64,000 nt of DNA from Nephrocerus scutellatus (lineage: Eukaryota > Arthropoda > Insecta > Diptera > Pipunculidae): the NCBI GenBank assembly GCA_947095585.1, contig OX352761.1, forward strand, positions 21,853,777 through 21,917,776, given 5' to 3'. Shown here one piece after another: positions 34,465 to 47,706 of the stretch. Positions within the stretch are counted from its first letter, which is position 1. Each line of letters begins with the position of its first letter. Under the pieces are notes generated by a model. That model searched no databases. It saw only the letters and a program-made list of their open reading frames with translations, and was not told the origin of the DNA. A program made the position numbers and the translations under genes.

Positions 34465-37012
34465 TCAGTTATAATTAGTGTTAAGCGATAGTAGATCATC
34501 AACGGATTTGTCTGCTTCCAAGTGTGTTAGAATATGTTCTGGTGAAGAAGGGTAAAGTGAGACTTGTTAAATACTGATAATGAAATTTATTGGTTAACAG
34601 AAATGCTTACGTCCTAGAGCACCTCGGTACATAAAAGACTCATCACAGAAGTGACATTTAAAACGTTTCTCGCCAGTGTGAACTTGTTCGTGGTCATTTT
34701 GAGATTTTCTCGATAAGAACGTTTTATCACAGTATTGACAACTGAAAGTCTTACGTGCTGAAATGGATAGAAATCGAATAATTCTAAATTGGTTTCTTTG
34801 TTATGTAAGACACAGTAAAACTTACATTCATTGTGGGTCTTCAGGTGTACCTTTAAGTTAGAATCTAACGCAAATGACTTTCCACAGTAGCCACAAGTAT
34901 GGGATCGTTTATTCAAATGGACTGAGTCCACATGAAGATTTAAATGTAGCTGTCGTTTAAATACAGCACTGCAGATCTCACATACGTATTGGCGGAATTC
35001 TCGGTGCATTTTTGAATGAAGCTGCAATTCATTTTCGGCTCCGAACAGGCAACCACATTGACGACAAACGAATTTTCCAAATTCATTTACATATTTACTG
35101 CCCCCATCTTCGCTTTCGTCATCATCATGATCATCCTCATCCTTAACTTTGTTACTTTCAGTAACTAACGCACTCACATTAATCTCGGAAGAATGTTTTG
35201 AATGCATGTGAGACCCTAATTGATGTGCTAAACGAAATTTTCGATTGCAGAGTTTACAGTGAAATGGACGCTCTCCTGAATGGGTCATTTTGTGCAGGTT
35301 GTATTGAATCTTTTGTACGAAACTTTGTCCACATAGTTCGCAACGGTGTGGTTTTATCCCGGTGTGAAGACGCAAATGAGTTCGCAAGGCACAGCTCTGC
35401 GAAAAGCCTTAACGAAAAAATAAATACATACATAAATACACAACTAAAGCGGTTAAACAATTCGGCAAAACCTTTTAGGCAGACTTCGCATTTGAAAGGA
35501 AGTGGATCGGCGTGCTTAAGAATGTGCTCCTGGCATGTTATTTGATGACGATAAGCTAAAAAGAAATACGATCAGTGAATAGCTTCAATCTTCAATTAAC
35601 TTACCTCTTCCGCATATGTGGCAAACGAAGGGTTTCTCATTGGTATGTGTACGTTCGTGATTTAGTAAATGAACCTTTTGATGAAACGATTTTTCACATA
35701 ATTTGCACTGAAATCGTTTATCACCATGTGTACGAATATGATAAGCGAATCGCATTTGAGTATAGTTCTCGAATTTTTCGTGACAAATGTGGCACGTGTA
35801 TGTTGAAGTCAGATGAAAATTCTTATGATGGCGTTGCAGATGCAATTGCGACCGAAAGCTCTTCGGACAGGCATCGCATTTAATGGTGTCGCAAGCATTG
35901 TGCTTGGTCTTGTGTTGTTTTAAAGAAAGAAGACATTTAAATGAGCTTGAACATTTATCACAAGTATATGGTTTCTCTTGTGGGTGCGCACGTCTCTGAT
36001 GGTCCCCGAGACTTTTGCGATCTCGGAAGCTATCAGGGCAGATTTTGCATTGCAATGGTTTGCGGATTTTGCGATGACCATCGTCAAGATTTTCACTATC
36101 AGAACTCGAGTCTGAAGCTGATTGCTCCTCCTCATCGCTAGTGTACGTGGGCTCATCGTCACTGCTTGAAAAATTAAAGGCGGATTGTTCAGGCACATCA
36201 TGCCGCTGTGTATCACCATCATTATCGTCGACAATGGGTTCACGAGTCGGTGCAAAATCATCCATCTCTTTCATCATGACCGTATCTTCTTCCTCTAGCT
36301 TAATTCCTTCCATAGTTCGAAAATCTATCGGCACACCCGCCTCTAATGGGATCTCATCGAAAAGTGGTTGCGGTGGTGTACCCATTGTACTTTCCTGATA
36401 GATTAAATTTTTGTCAATAATTTGGAAGTCATCCGAGTGTTGTGATCGCTGCGGAGAATCTCCACTAGTTTCAGAAACCTCTTCAATAAGAGCGTCAGCA
36501 TCGAATGGTGACGGCGGCAACTCTGAATGCAAGCTCAGCACATCAAGCGGCTTTGGTGAATTTTTGCCACTGTTATTTCCAGAAGCGATAACACTGAATT
36601 CTTTGAAATAGGATTCCAGAACTTTTTGTGTATCGAGACATTCCTCGCGAAATAGCTTCACACTGCGAAATCGATCAAAACATTCTCGACAAATTTGTTG
36701 TGGTAGTCCATCGCCAGCTGTTATCTAATTGGAGAAAATGACAAAAAATAAAGTGACGGAAAAATCCAAATGAGCAAATCAATTCTGTACATTCAGTTTC
36801 CATATGAGAAATTCGCCATAAATTTCGATAATTTTAGCACTAGGAACATTTTTTCTATCGCCATCAACTACACTAACATCGCAGTCATTACTTATGTCGT
36901 CGTTATCATCGAAAATTCTACAAAATTCCATTGTGTCATTGTTGTAGTACCGACTGCAAGTACGACATGTCTGGTCGAGGAATGTACTATCCAAGCAAAT
37001 GTTGAGCGACAT
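34465..37012 (-). CDS. ZAD-domain protein with 14 C2H2 zinc fingers
   Basis: Six exons join in phase: 37012-36791, 36724-35605, 35555-35472, 35407-34826, 34757-34611 and 34538-34465, giving 742 residues. The N-terminal ZAD has Cys pairs at residues 16/19 (CRTC) and 86/89 (CREC); ZADs dimerise in fly transcription factors. A long acidic, serine-rich linker follows, then nine fingers, a short acidic run ([14 protein letters not shown]) and five more fingers. The last finger is split by the final intron. Choosing the CACCAG acceptor at 34539 restores exact C-X2-C-X12-H-X3-H spacing, which decides that boundary. This family is expanded in higher insects and acts as DNA-binding regulators or architectural proteins. 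The exact orthologue and targets are unknown. Confidence 0.9.
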
Positions 37013-37328
37013 TTTATCAAATTTCAGCTTTTATTCGAGCCCTCCTTCTTTATATTGCAAAAAATCTCGTGGCTTGCAAAAATTTTTTGTAAACCCGAAT
37101 CAACTGTGGATTTTCCCCTAGTGCTCAGTAAACTATGAACCTGCCGCTGCCAGAGTAAAATGTAGTGTTTGCCTTCGCATGCTAGATGCTACATGCTACC
37201 CACACTCAGGTGTCAAGCTAGAAGCTAACAATACAAAACAACCCAATTGAGTTTGGTTTGTTGATGACTTGAGGTTGACAGCTGACTTTTCGTTTGCAAA
37301 ATTCATTTACTTACAGCTATACTTGCTT
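37013..37328. other. 5' flank of the zinc-finger gene
   Basis: Probable promoter and 5' UTR; no defined motif. A short TAGATGCTACATGCTA near-repeat lies near 37180. Confidence 0.4.
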
Positions 37329-37606
37329 TATTGCTTTCAACAAGAAAATAAAAATTACAACAACAAACACATTGGATAGAACAGAAAGTGGTTAAGCGTT
37401 AACCAAAAAAAAAGTGGTTAAGAAATATTTAACAAAATTTTTGTTTATAATTCTCACCACCAGAGTCGACTTTTAAAAATTATATATGGATAAGTTGGCA
37501 AACACATGAAACAAAAAATTTACCAAAATTTGGTTAGTTTTTGCTGTTGCATTTGATCAGCCGTTAACCACAAAAAATACCTAACTCATTTGTTGAAAGC
37601 AATATA
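37329..37606. mobile_element. MITE with TATTGCTTTCAACAAA termini, copy 2
   Basis: It has the same ends and interior blocks as 14767-15008, with small indels that include an internal doubling of AGTGGTTAAG. It too lies just upstream of a host gene start. Confidence 0.8.
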
Positions 37607-37729
37607 GCAATTGTCATGGATGGAAATTTGCAATGAAAACATGTGGAGATACGAAAAAGTTCCTTAGGCTAAGGTTACATTTCGCATGAAAAATTGTTCG
37701 TACAAATTAATACGAAATCATCGGTGTCC

Positions 37730-38295
37730 GGCTAATTGTTCTCGCACAATTGTTAGCGGACAGTTGCTCTCGCACAATTATTCTCGCACAATTGTTCTCA
37801 GGCAATTGTTCTCGCACAAATATTCTCGAACAATTCTTCTCGTTCTTCTCAGGAAATTCTTCTCAAAATTTTAATTTGTTAAAATATAAAATTACTTAAT
37901 AAATGAAGTGTTTCCTTTTAAAAGGCGTTTTGGTAGCCTATCGACATACTGTAAAATACAGTGCGCTCATTTAGTTTATATTAAGTTAGGAGTTTTTCCT
38001 TTTAAAAGACGTTTTTGTATTTTATCGACACACTATAAAATACAATGCGCTCAATTAATTTAATTAATAATTAATTTCTATGCAGTCATGATTAGAAAAT
38101 TTTAATGTGAATAAGGCAGTTGCATCGAAAAGAATTAGTCTAATTATTCTCAAACATTTTTGTTAAATATTATGGCGTTTATTCACAAAATATCGGCCGC
38201 CGATATTGTGCGAGAACAATTGCCTGAGAACAATTGTGCGAGAATAATTGTGCGAGAACAATTGTGCGGGAACAATTGTGCGAGAACAATTAGCC
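37730..38295. mobile_element. Foldback-type element with internally repetitive inverted arms
   Basis: The left arm (37730 to about 37830) consists of repeated CTCGCACAATTGTT-like units. The right arm (about 38203-38295) is its complement, built from GTGCGAGAACAATT units. Outer ends are GGCTAATTGTT and AACAATTAGCC. The loop holds two direct copies of a segment of about 80 bases (CCTTTTAAAAGRCGTTTT, ATCGACA, AATGCGCTCA). Tandemly repetitive inverted arms are the mark of foldback transposons. No ORF. Confidence 0.85.
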
Positions 38296-40283
38296 TAGAC
38301 TCTATTTAAATTCGAGCATATATTCTGTTTTTTTTTCAGTTGTTCGTACGAATTTTAATAAAAAAAGGACAGGGTAGACTGTGTCGTCTACACGGCCGCG
38401 AGGGTTTGGAGCGTGACAACGGTTACAAACATTTACTGGCAATGCACTGTTTGTTTTTTATTTTTTTTTATTTAATTTTTATGTATGTACATTTAACTTA
38501 AATTAAAGTGTATATCTAGTTTTCCAGTTTATGTTGTTTTAAAATAATTTCCGAGTTTAAACCTTTTAATTCAATTTAATTAGTAATGTAATGTGAGTTG
38601 AGCAGAGAACCAACCAACAGAGACTATACTACACTACTACTTCTCTAGAGAGGGTTTTGGTTTACGGGCTCACATGGTCTATAGTGACGTTTAGACGGCA
38701 TACGAGTATATTTTAGAGGGTGCAGCTTTATTTGCCAAAAAACAATTGGGGTAAAATACTAATTATATTGCACGGTAATTTCAATATAAACTTTGCCAAG
38801 TATCATGTATCTTCAATGACTGAATATCATACACATGCGGAAATACAAAGTCAGGCAACTCATTCCACAAAATTTTTGAGCGATCGATCGATCGATACGT
38901 CCAAAGATAGGTCTAAAACTGTTTTCGTTAGTATTATAAAAAAAATATGACAGTGCTACGACTTGCACCGTAGCTCGTAATATAAATACATCATCATCAC
39001 ATCACATTATAAATACATTATTTATAAGCGAATTTTAATATTCATAACCACTGTGAAGTGGCTGCATATTGCATATTGGATATTGCATATCACTGCCCAA
39101 ACAGAGTAATGCAGCTTTTGGTTTCAACTCATAAAAAATTTGAGTAGTTTCAAATTAAATTTGAAAATAAAAGAAGGGAGCAGCGCTAACCAATGCATCG
39201 AAATGGTATGCTAAGAATGTCGCTTTGAAACATGCAGGCCAATTACTCATCATTAAATTTCTTTTGCATGGTTCTCTCCCTTCTGTAATTGATCGAAGAG
39301 TTATTTACTCTAGTTACTGTAAACATGAGTAAGGATAAGATAAGCGAAAAGAAAAGGAAATAGTTGCAAGGAAGCTTGCAGGTTTTCATTGTTAAATGCG
39401 TCTTTTTTTGTAACTTATAGTAATATTTTTTTTCTGTAAAACGACCAACACGAGAGCACTGTATCAATTTATGCAATTCTTTAGGTAAAACTGTTGTATT
39501 AGTTGTATCATATGTCGTGCCTTAAAAACCAACAAACCATAAAAATTGGAAAATTTCCAGTAAATTCTCTAATCAGCAAAATTTGAAAGAAATCTTTTTT
39601 TTTATAGTGTACACACGCTAAAGGGGTTTGCACCCTTATAATGCTTAGCTCAGCGTGGGCGTTAGGAAATTCGGGAGGAAAATATGAGATGTCTATGCAC
39701 GCGTGTCTTAAACGATCATAAAAATGCGGAAACACAGAATCAGGCAAATCATTTCACATAATTATTGTACAGCTAAATAAGGATTCTATTAATTGCTTGG
39801 ATCGTCCGATGATAAGTTTGCAAACCGTCGAAACCACTAAAAAATCTGTTACTTTTACACCTCATCCATGAGCTCTTGAGTATTACCGACACAATGCTAA
39901 TTTACATTATATGTAAATTTGGTGTTATGTGCGTTTGTTTGGCTGGCTTTTATATAAATGCACACCGTTGATCGTATCTATTCAATTTTTTTAGGATTAT
40001 TCAAACACATTATGAAGGAAACCGTAGACATATTTTCGCCGTAAATAACCACTTTTTAGATGATTAAAGTAGCAATTAATTTATAATCTGCACACAAGTA
40101 CTTTATTGCACTTGGCATCTTATATTAATATGATATAAATTTGAAGCTTTGTGTGTTTGTTATTTTTTTGCTGGGTAACTGCGGTAGTCGATTGGTGCAG
40201 GGGGTCAGTGGGTATGCGCTTTGTTGGAGGGCAGTTAGGTGGATGTCAGTGGGATGGGACAGCCGGGAAAAGTTGTAGATAAG
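38296..40283. other. Region without a recognised gene
   Basis: It holds an ACATGCGGAAATACAAAGTCAG motif at 38832, echoed at about 39722 (ATGCGGAAACACAGAATCAG), and an inverted copy of the GCATTATAA dispersed motif at 39600-39670. A GATC microrepeat lies at 38880-38895. No gene-like frame. Confidence 0.4.
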
Positions 40284-40710
40284 GATCGCTTGGGTAATGA
40301 ACAAATGGGCGTGAGGAATAAAATGCGTGACAAACCAAAGCGTCACAAATCAAAGTGTGATGACTAAAAGCCATGATGAACCAAAACATGATATGCCGTG
40401 ATCGCTTGGGTAATGAACAAATGGGCGTGAGGAATGAAAAACGTGACAACGCAAAGCGTGACAAGGCAAAGCATTACGACTAAAAACCATGACGAACCAA
40501 AACGTGACATGGCCTTAATATTGTACACCTGGGCTAATTAAGTTTTGTTCAAAATACAAACGACAACATATGCTTATCTTGCGCAAGTGTGACATATAAC
40601 ATGTATTATAACACTACATACATATTTAAGGCTATAAAAATCTCTTTTATAATCTTTGGTAGTGTAATAATCCCTCTTATGACTTCACTTGAAGTTCCAA
40701 ATTAATTGTG
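40284..40710. repeat. Direct repeat flanking the LINE nest, left copy
   Basis: GGATCGCTTGGGTAATGAAC and the following 110 bases occur twice in tandem (about 40284 and 40398). They are then followed by a CTTAATATTGTACRCC segment through TAAAAATCTSTTTTATAATC. The same series appears at 47027-47350. It may be the 3' UTR of the plus-strand LINE family, one copy being an older truncated insertion. Confidence 0.7.
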
Positions 40711-40949
40711 GGTGGTAAGTGGACGGGTGGGTGGTCTGTAGGGGGTAGGTCAGTGGGCGGTGGATCAATGTGAGGGTAAGTTAGGTCAGTCAAATTTTCA
40801 ATTATGTACCCCCAGAAAAATTTCACTCCTTCCTCCTTTAAGAATAAAATTGCAGGTCAGCTGTCTCTAGTAAAAAACAGCCCAATTAAGCTACGTTAGT
40901 TGCCCTTCCGAAGAAAGCCTTGTTAAGTTTGGATTAGACAGAAATAGAG

Positions 40950-43900
40950 CAAACACCATAATAAACAGGTCAAAAATAAAAAATGACCAAAAGATTCGAG
41001 ATAGCATGCGAAAAATTTTAGATTCAGATTCAAACGGTCGAAGCTTTTGGTCGTTTGCTGCCATGGTCCTTCGTTATTCGATTATGGTATTCACTATGAA
41101 ACAGATATTGAGAAAGCTAATCTCATAGCTTCTCATTTTGCTGGTGCGTCTACCCTTTTTTTAAACTCACCAAAGCCTACCAATTCTCCCCAATCTATTC
41201 CCAGGTATGTCTAAAATCTATTTCCGGCCACGGGTTGTTTCAAAAATTCTTGGGCTTCTTCTTGGAACTTGGGCCCAATAAAGCAACTGGTCTTGACGGT
41301 ATTCCGCCATTAGTATTGAAAATATGTTATCATGCCTTGGCGAAACCGCTTAGCAAGTTGTTTCATCTCTTAGTGAAGAGACTGGTGTTTTTTCGTCAAT
41401 TTGTAAAATAGCTAACATTCAACCCGTTCCGAAAAAAGGTGATAAATCTGCACTAACTAACTAACCACCACCCTAATGCTTTGTTGTCGATTCTATCGAA
41501 GGTAATGGAATCTATAATTAGGTAATTTGAGACTGAATGCTCTTTTATCCGATATGCAGTATCGATTTCGCAAAAATCGCTCTTCAGGTAAACACATGAC
41601 GTGCATGACTCTTTGTTGAGAGCGAAGCATTTAAAATCGAGGTGAATCAAGCGTTGTTTCCTTGGATATATCAGGGGCTCTTGATAGACTATGGCATGAT
41701 TATCTTGTTAATAAGATTCGTGCGCTCAACTTACACTCCACTCTTATAGCATGGATTGTAGATTATTTATGGAACCGTAAAATAAAAGTTGTTTTGAACG
41801 GTATATCTTCAGCTTCACATGGTATCACTGCTGGCGTGCCACAAGGGTCATCCTTGTCGCCTACGCTCTTCTTGATATACATCAGTGACTATTTGTCTTC
41901 TACAACCTGTAATATCCATTCGTTTGCTGATGATACAACGTTATCGGCTTCCATTAAGTTTGTTAGTCAAAAATATTGCAATTCCCGCTCAATTGATTCG
42001 CGTGAATTAACGAACACGACAATTCTGTCTAACATTCAAGTCATTCTTGATTGGGGCAGCTTTAAAAGGGTGGAATTTATCCCAAATAAATTCCAGTCTT
42101 GTCTTTTTTCTCAGAAGACAGTTAAACATTACATGTCACCAGTAATTTATGGTGCCACTATTGCGAGATGAGACTCACTTAAGATGTCAGGTTTGAAAGT
42201 TTCAAGTGAACTTTCCTGGAAGGAACAAATTTATGGAATTTCAAAAAGAGCGAGCCAATGTTTGGGTTTCATAACACGTTGTAACTTCTACTTCACCCCA
42301 TCTGAAGTATTAAGATTAAATAGGACTAATGTTAGACCAATTTTAGAATTTAATTCATATGTGTGGGGTGGGGCTCCGAGAACGCATTTGCATTATCTTA
42401 ATGGAGTTCAGAATAGAGTTATCCGTTTGATAAACGATGTAACCATTTTTTTTTACCATTTATTATTATTATTATTAGGTTGGTGGGCTGAAAAGCCTGG
42501 TGCACTGCGACCTAGAGATCTATTGTGCGTCCCAGATAATTACCACTTTATGTGGTGGCTTAGTTCCTTTATGTATGCCATTACGTCTGCCAATTCGATC
42601 CAAATGGCATTCTGTTCTGGGACTGTGTGAGCCTTGAGCTGCTTAAGTCTTTTCCGTGTGAGAGCATCACACATAAACAGTATATGTTCTGGCGATTCTT
42701 TTGCCTTGTTACAGAAACGGCAACTGTCCGTCTGGGATTTTCCCATTTTTTTAAGTGACTATTGAATGGGCCGTGTCCCGTTATGTACTAGACTAGAGAT
42801 CTAAGTGCATGGCGGTTCAGTTTGATTGTCTTGTCTTGTGTGTTTAATGTTATACTTGAGAAGCCTTTTGGTTTATTTCATCCCTGTCGACGATTCCCAT
42901 TCAGCTTCGATGGCATTCTTAGCCCACTCTTTAATCTTGTTTTTGAGGTGGCTAAGGGAGTAGGCAATGCTTGGTTCTGGCCCAGTAAATGTACCTTCTG
43001 CGCCTTCTCTTGCGCAAAGATCTGCTGCCTCAATCCCTACAATGCCTGAGTGCCCTGGAGACCACATAAGGGTGATTTTATTGGATTTGGCCACATATGG
43101 ATGCATGATATGGGAGGTTATTGATGATATTTGCAACTTGATGACGCTCTGGAATTCTTACCAAGAAGTTCCTTTGGAAATAAGTTGTTTTTGTCATTAA
43201 GTCTGATTGTAGGAAAATTCCATAATCCGAGTTTATTTTGGAAATGATGTTAGTATGTCCTGGTCTATTGGATTTGACCTGATTGTGTATGTTGGGAGTA
43301 GAGAGTCTTAATCCAACTTCACTTTTAATGTGTATGTGAAGTGGTGTCAGTCCTAGAATCTTCTCGAGGCCAGGTCTTTATGGCACCTGTTGCACTAAGG
43401 CAAATGAGTCTTTGGATCTTGTTGAGTTTTGAGCGTGTCTTAGATGGCTCTGTTTATGGCCACCATATCAAGGCTGCGTATGCCAGCCTCGGTCTGATAA
43501 TACTCTGGTATAGCCATAGAGTCATTTGCGGTTTTATTCACCACATTTCATTAAACATACGTTGGCATGTGAAGTAAGCTTTATTAGCTTTGTTAATAAT
43601 GTATGTCATATGGGAGTTTCATGTTTGTTTTTGATCAAACATAACTCCCAGATATTTGGCTTCCGGCATTGTTTGGAGGACCTTGCTTTGGAAATTAAGT
43701 GTAGGAAAATTCATTTTTCTTCTCTTTGTGAAGATGGTGCACACTATCTTGTTTGGGTTGACGCTTACGTTCACCTCCTTACACCATTCGTTTACTAGTT
43801 TGAGAGAAAACTGCATTCGTTCTGCTATCGTACTCTCGAATTTGCCACGAACCATGAGGACAAGGTCCTCCGCACAGCCAATGTTGGTGATACGATTGTT

Positions 43901-46900
43901 CTTAAGCCTAGAGAGTTACTGGTCCATTACCAGCAGCCATAAAAGAGGTGACAGGAATCCGCCTTGTTGGCAGCCTCTAGGTACCGCTACTGTGATGGCT
44001 TCGTCGCCAAACGAGGCCCGAATTCTCATACCTCTTAGCATGATTATAACCCATCCTATGATTGAGGGTTCAACACCCTTGTTTCTGGCTTGTGATTAAA
44101 TCACTTCGAAGTAAGTGTTGTCAAAAGCGACTTGAATGTCTATGAAGGCGCATATTAACATTTCTTTGTTTTGAAGTGTGTCTTCGATTTCGTCTGTCAA
44201 CTCGTGCAGTGCTGTTTCTGTTGATTTTCCAGTTTGAGGGTTACTTTGGGGTACATTAAATTTTATGTAGTGACCTAATAACTTCTCCATGGATTTAAGT
44301 AAAAATGAAGATAGGCTGATTGGTCTATAGGACCTAGCATCTTTGGGAGATTTTTTACCTACCTTTGGCAAGAAAATCCCTCGCACTCCTCTCCAGCACC
44401 TTGGAACGTATTCTAGGCTGTAGCTGGCTTTGTAGAGTGTCGCAAGCAGAGATTCTACCTTATGGTAGCCGCGTTGCAACAGAATTGGGTAGACCCCGTC
44501 TCCTCCAAAGGATTTGAATGGGCCGAATGAATTTACTGCCCAGCGGACTGTTTCAATGGAGAAGATGCTTTTTGAGGGCCTATAGGCCTCGATTTGTATG
44601 ATATAAGGATATGAGTTTATATCCTCGTTCTCTTCATCTTTACCCAGTATTAAGCAGTCTGGAAAGTCGTTTTTTATGAGGCAGTCGAGAGTTTCGTATC
44701 TTGTGGTTGTCAATTCTTCGTTGGGTTTCTTGACTGATCCGAGTGGATTTGTGTGATCGATGGAGAGAGCCTTGTGAAGTCAACATGCTGTTGGGAGTTT
44801 ATCGATGCTTTCACAAAATTCTCTCCAGCTATTACGTTTGCTGCTTCTTAGTGGCGCGTTGTATTTGGTAAGGGAAGTTCGATAGGCCGTCCAAATATTT
44901 GTTTGTGCGGCCTTGTTGAAGAGTTTACGAACTTCTCTTTTCTTAACCTCGAGATCGCGGTTCCACCAAAAAACATGTCTCGTAATTTTGACTCGGGCTG
45001 CAAGACAGCTTGTGTGGTAGGCATTTATGATTGCCTCGGTACCGAGGAATCTAGATCGGCAATCGAGTTTATTCGGGTACTAATACCAGTCAATTTTGCT
45101 TGCAGTGTGTCTTGATAAACTTGCCAATTGATATGTTTGGAGGTTCTTATAGTGGATTGAACTCTATTGTTAGTTTCTACTTTGAATTTTATGTGGTCTG
45201 AGAGCGCTGCCTCTCTCATAACGTGCCAGTTTCGAATTGCGCTGGCCGTACCCTTATCCGATAGAGTAAGGTCCAGAACTTCCCTCCTTATGGCGTTTAT
45301 TAAAGTTGCATCACTCCCCACTTTATTTATAACTATGTTAACAGATAGGCAGTAGTTAAGGATTAATTCACCTCTTGTGTTTGTGTCGGTGCTTCCCCAG
45401 ACTACGTGGTGTGCATTTGCGTTGCATCCAATCACATATTTTTGATTGTGAGCTAGGCAGTATTCAACGAAGCTCTGTGTTGTTTTTGGTGGAGATTCTT
45501 CATCATCTCCTGGGAAATAGGCAGCGGCAAAGTCTCTGGAAATGGATTGATTTATGGAATAGATGTTATACTGGTGGCGATATAGGGTAGCTGTCCTTGG
45601 TCTCTCGTCACCTGTGCTATAAATACAATTACCTATTAATTCAGGGTGAATTCTATCCTTGTTGGATCATGGCTCCTGAATAAGAGCGATGTCCCAGTTG
45701 TAAGCCACAAAGTGGTGGCAAATGTTGTGGCTTCCTTGGACCGTGTAGGTTTATCTGCACGCAATTCAACAGATTGTTGGTATATTGGACTGTTTGGTGT
45801 GACGTTCGGTTCCAGTGTAGTTAGAATTGCGGCTGGCTGGATAGGTCTTGCTGTTTCGAGGCCAAGTTTTTTTTTTTTTTTTAGATATTTTGGCCTGTAG
45901 TGGTTTACCTGGCCTCTCGTTGACATGTACCGATTGGCCGGGTTGCGATACTTGGGTCTTAGGCTTTACCCTGTTACCGGAGGTTTTTGGGCAAGGAACC
46001 GGCTTGGCAGCCGGGTTTGCCTGTCCTGTTTTTGATGTGGTTTTGTCAGGTCTGATTTCCGCTATATCTTTTTTAGTTTTTTCGTCTTGTTTGAGTCGGA
46101 AATAGACCGACCCAAAGAGCCAATTGACCCTATAGTTAGAGCCCTTTAAGTTCTCCGCTATCTTTGGCGACACTGAAACAGTCAGTTGGAGTTAGTCATT
46201 TTCTTTATCTTTGCGAGAGAGAATCTTCCAGTCTCCGTTTCTAAGCTCCTTATTTTGGACCACCAGGCGCCTGCTTATCTTTTCGTTTGTTTCATTCATA
46301 AGTGGAGAAGATAAACGAAGAAGAATTGGTTGTGGGGGATTTCATCCTACCCGAGTAAGCCATTCAGCCGTGTCTACATCCGCGCAGCCTACAAATAGCC
46401 AGCCGTTCTAAGGTCGGCATCCCTGAAAGTTTGGGCTGATTCTGTCAAGAGGGAGCTCTGCTACTGCGTCCATTATATGGTCTTGGGTTTTTCGACAGCT
46501 GTGCCGTCTCTAATTTGACATCGGGATTACATTGGTCGGTAATATTCATTAATTTATCTCTTAATTCTTCGGAGCACAGACGAAAGGTAGGAGCTTTAAC
46601 TGTTTAACAACAAATTTTACATCGGTAGATGTTCTTCAGAAACCCGTTCTCTAGCTCCAGGTCCTTTTGTCAGCAACGTTAACACTCGTTTCAGGTCTAA
46701 TCAACATAGAATTGCCTTAAAACCACTTTCATGTACAACCCAATACTTCAATTCCTCCTTGTATCCGAGAGTGATTTGGAATCAATTGGTCGACTCCATG
46801 TTTTCCGAATCTTTTAATCTACAGGCCTTCAAAATAGCCGTCAACGACTTTCTGAAGGACGACCGTACCGTAAAATGTTTATTTGATTATAAGTTAGAGT

Positions 46901-46925
46901 TGGCTGGAGAAAAACCAGTCAATTA
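40950..46925 (+). mobile_element. Plus-strand LINE interrupted by a second LINE
   Basis: RT fragments are NKATGLDGIPPLVLKIC near 41275, ISGALDRLWHDYLVNKI at 41670, GVPQGSSLSPTLFLIYISDY at 41838 and the catalytic SFADDTTLS at 41920. Then come ELSWKEQIYGISKRA and the conserved thumb region ending RVIRLINDV at 42440. The sequence resumes only at about 46545 with HRRKVGALTV, then RVIWNQLVDSMFSESFNLQA and VNDFLKD, stopping at 46923. The intervening 4.1 kb is another element in the opposite orientation. The clade is CR1/Jockey-like and not resolved by eye. Frameshifts and stops make it dead. Confidence 0.8.
42440..46540 (-). mobile_element. Minus-strand LINE (LOA/I-like with RNase H) nested in the first
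   Basis: Read on minus from the right: a lysine/proline-rich ORF end (46170-45766), an endonuclease with GCNANAHHVVWGSTDTNTRG (45435) and VLDLTLSDKG, then RT (44713-44096) with RPISLSSFLLKSMEKLLGHY and IDIQVAFDNTYFE. Further RT is at 43855-43619 (VNPNKIVCTIFTKR, EAKYLGVMFD). RNase H follows at 43136-42873 (LMWSPGHSGIVGIEAAD) and a C-terminal CRFCNKAKESPEHILFMC near 42716. The 3' end is a run of TAA repeats at about 42460-42478, as in I-like elements. Several frame breaks are present. Confidence 0.8.
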
Positions 46926-47026
46926 AACAAAAAACGAATTTGCAATGATGACTATAATTATTCAATGCAAGATGCCTATACCAACAATGCCTTCCTTGCA
47001 ATAAGAAACAATTTATTTTTGTTGAT

Positions 47027-47350
47027 AAGGATCGCTTTGGGTAATGAACAAATGGGCGTGAGGAATGAAAAACGTGGCAAGGCAAAGCGTTACGACTTAA
47101 AACCATGACGAACCAAAACGTGAGGTGGACTTAATATTGTACGCCAGGTCTAATTAAGTTTTCCTACAAATTCTGTCCAACTCCGTATTCGTTCAAAATG
47201 CAAACGAAAACATATTCTTATCTTGTGCAAGTACGACACATAATATCCATTATAACACTACATGCTTTTTAAAAGCTATAAAAATCTGTTTTATAATCTT
47301 TGCTAATGTAATAAACCCTCACATCAAGTTTCAAATTAAGTGGCAGTCTG
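47027..47350. repeat. Direct repeat flanking the LINE nest, right copy
   Basis: It resembles 40398-40710, starting GGATCGCTTTGGGTAATGAA. It follows the plus-strand LINE's last codon by about 100 bases, which is where that element's 3' UTR should lie. Confidence 0.7.
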
Positions 47351-47706
47351 GAGATGGTTGGTTTTATCTCAGGCTATAAGAAGATCGCAAAGTATCTATG
47401 GCAGTCAAAAAGTTGTGAACTTTTGTTGAATCAGTTGCTCTGGTGTTACTTATATTCAATTTGAATTTATTTTGAATTAAAAAAAAATCAGTTTTAGTTG
47501 CATTGCGAAATTGTGTTAAGAATCTTATTTTGAATTTATAAGCCAGGTAAGTTTACTAAGTTGTAAGGGATCTGTAGGTTTAAGTGATCCTTTTGCATTT
47601 TTTTATTTATTTATTTATTTTTGTGAAAACAACGGCAAAGACATGAGTGTGCCTAACTATTTCTTAAAGTACATAATACAAAAAAAAAACATAAAATACA
47701 GTTGGG
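47351..47706. other. No recognised feature
   Basis: AT-rich with homopolymer and TTTATTTA runs only. Confidence 0.4.

Noticed and set aside
40284..47350. An LTR retrotransposon, because direct repeats bracket coding fragments
   Set aside because: The coding parts are non-LTR RT, endonuclease and RNase H, in opposite orientations, with no gag/protease/integrase and no TG...CA ends.
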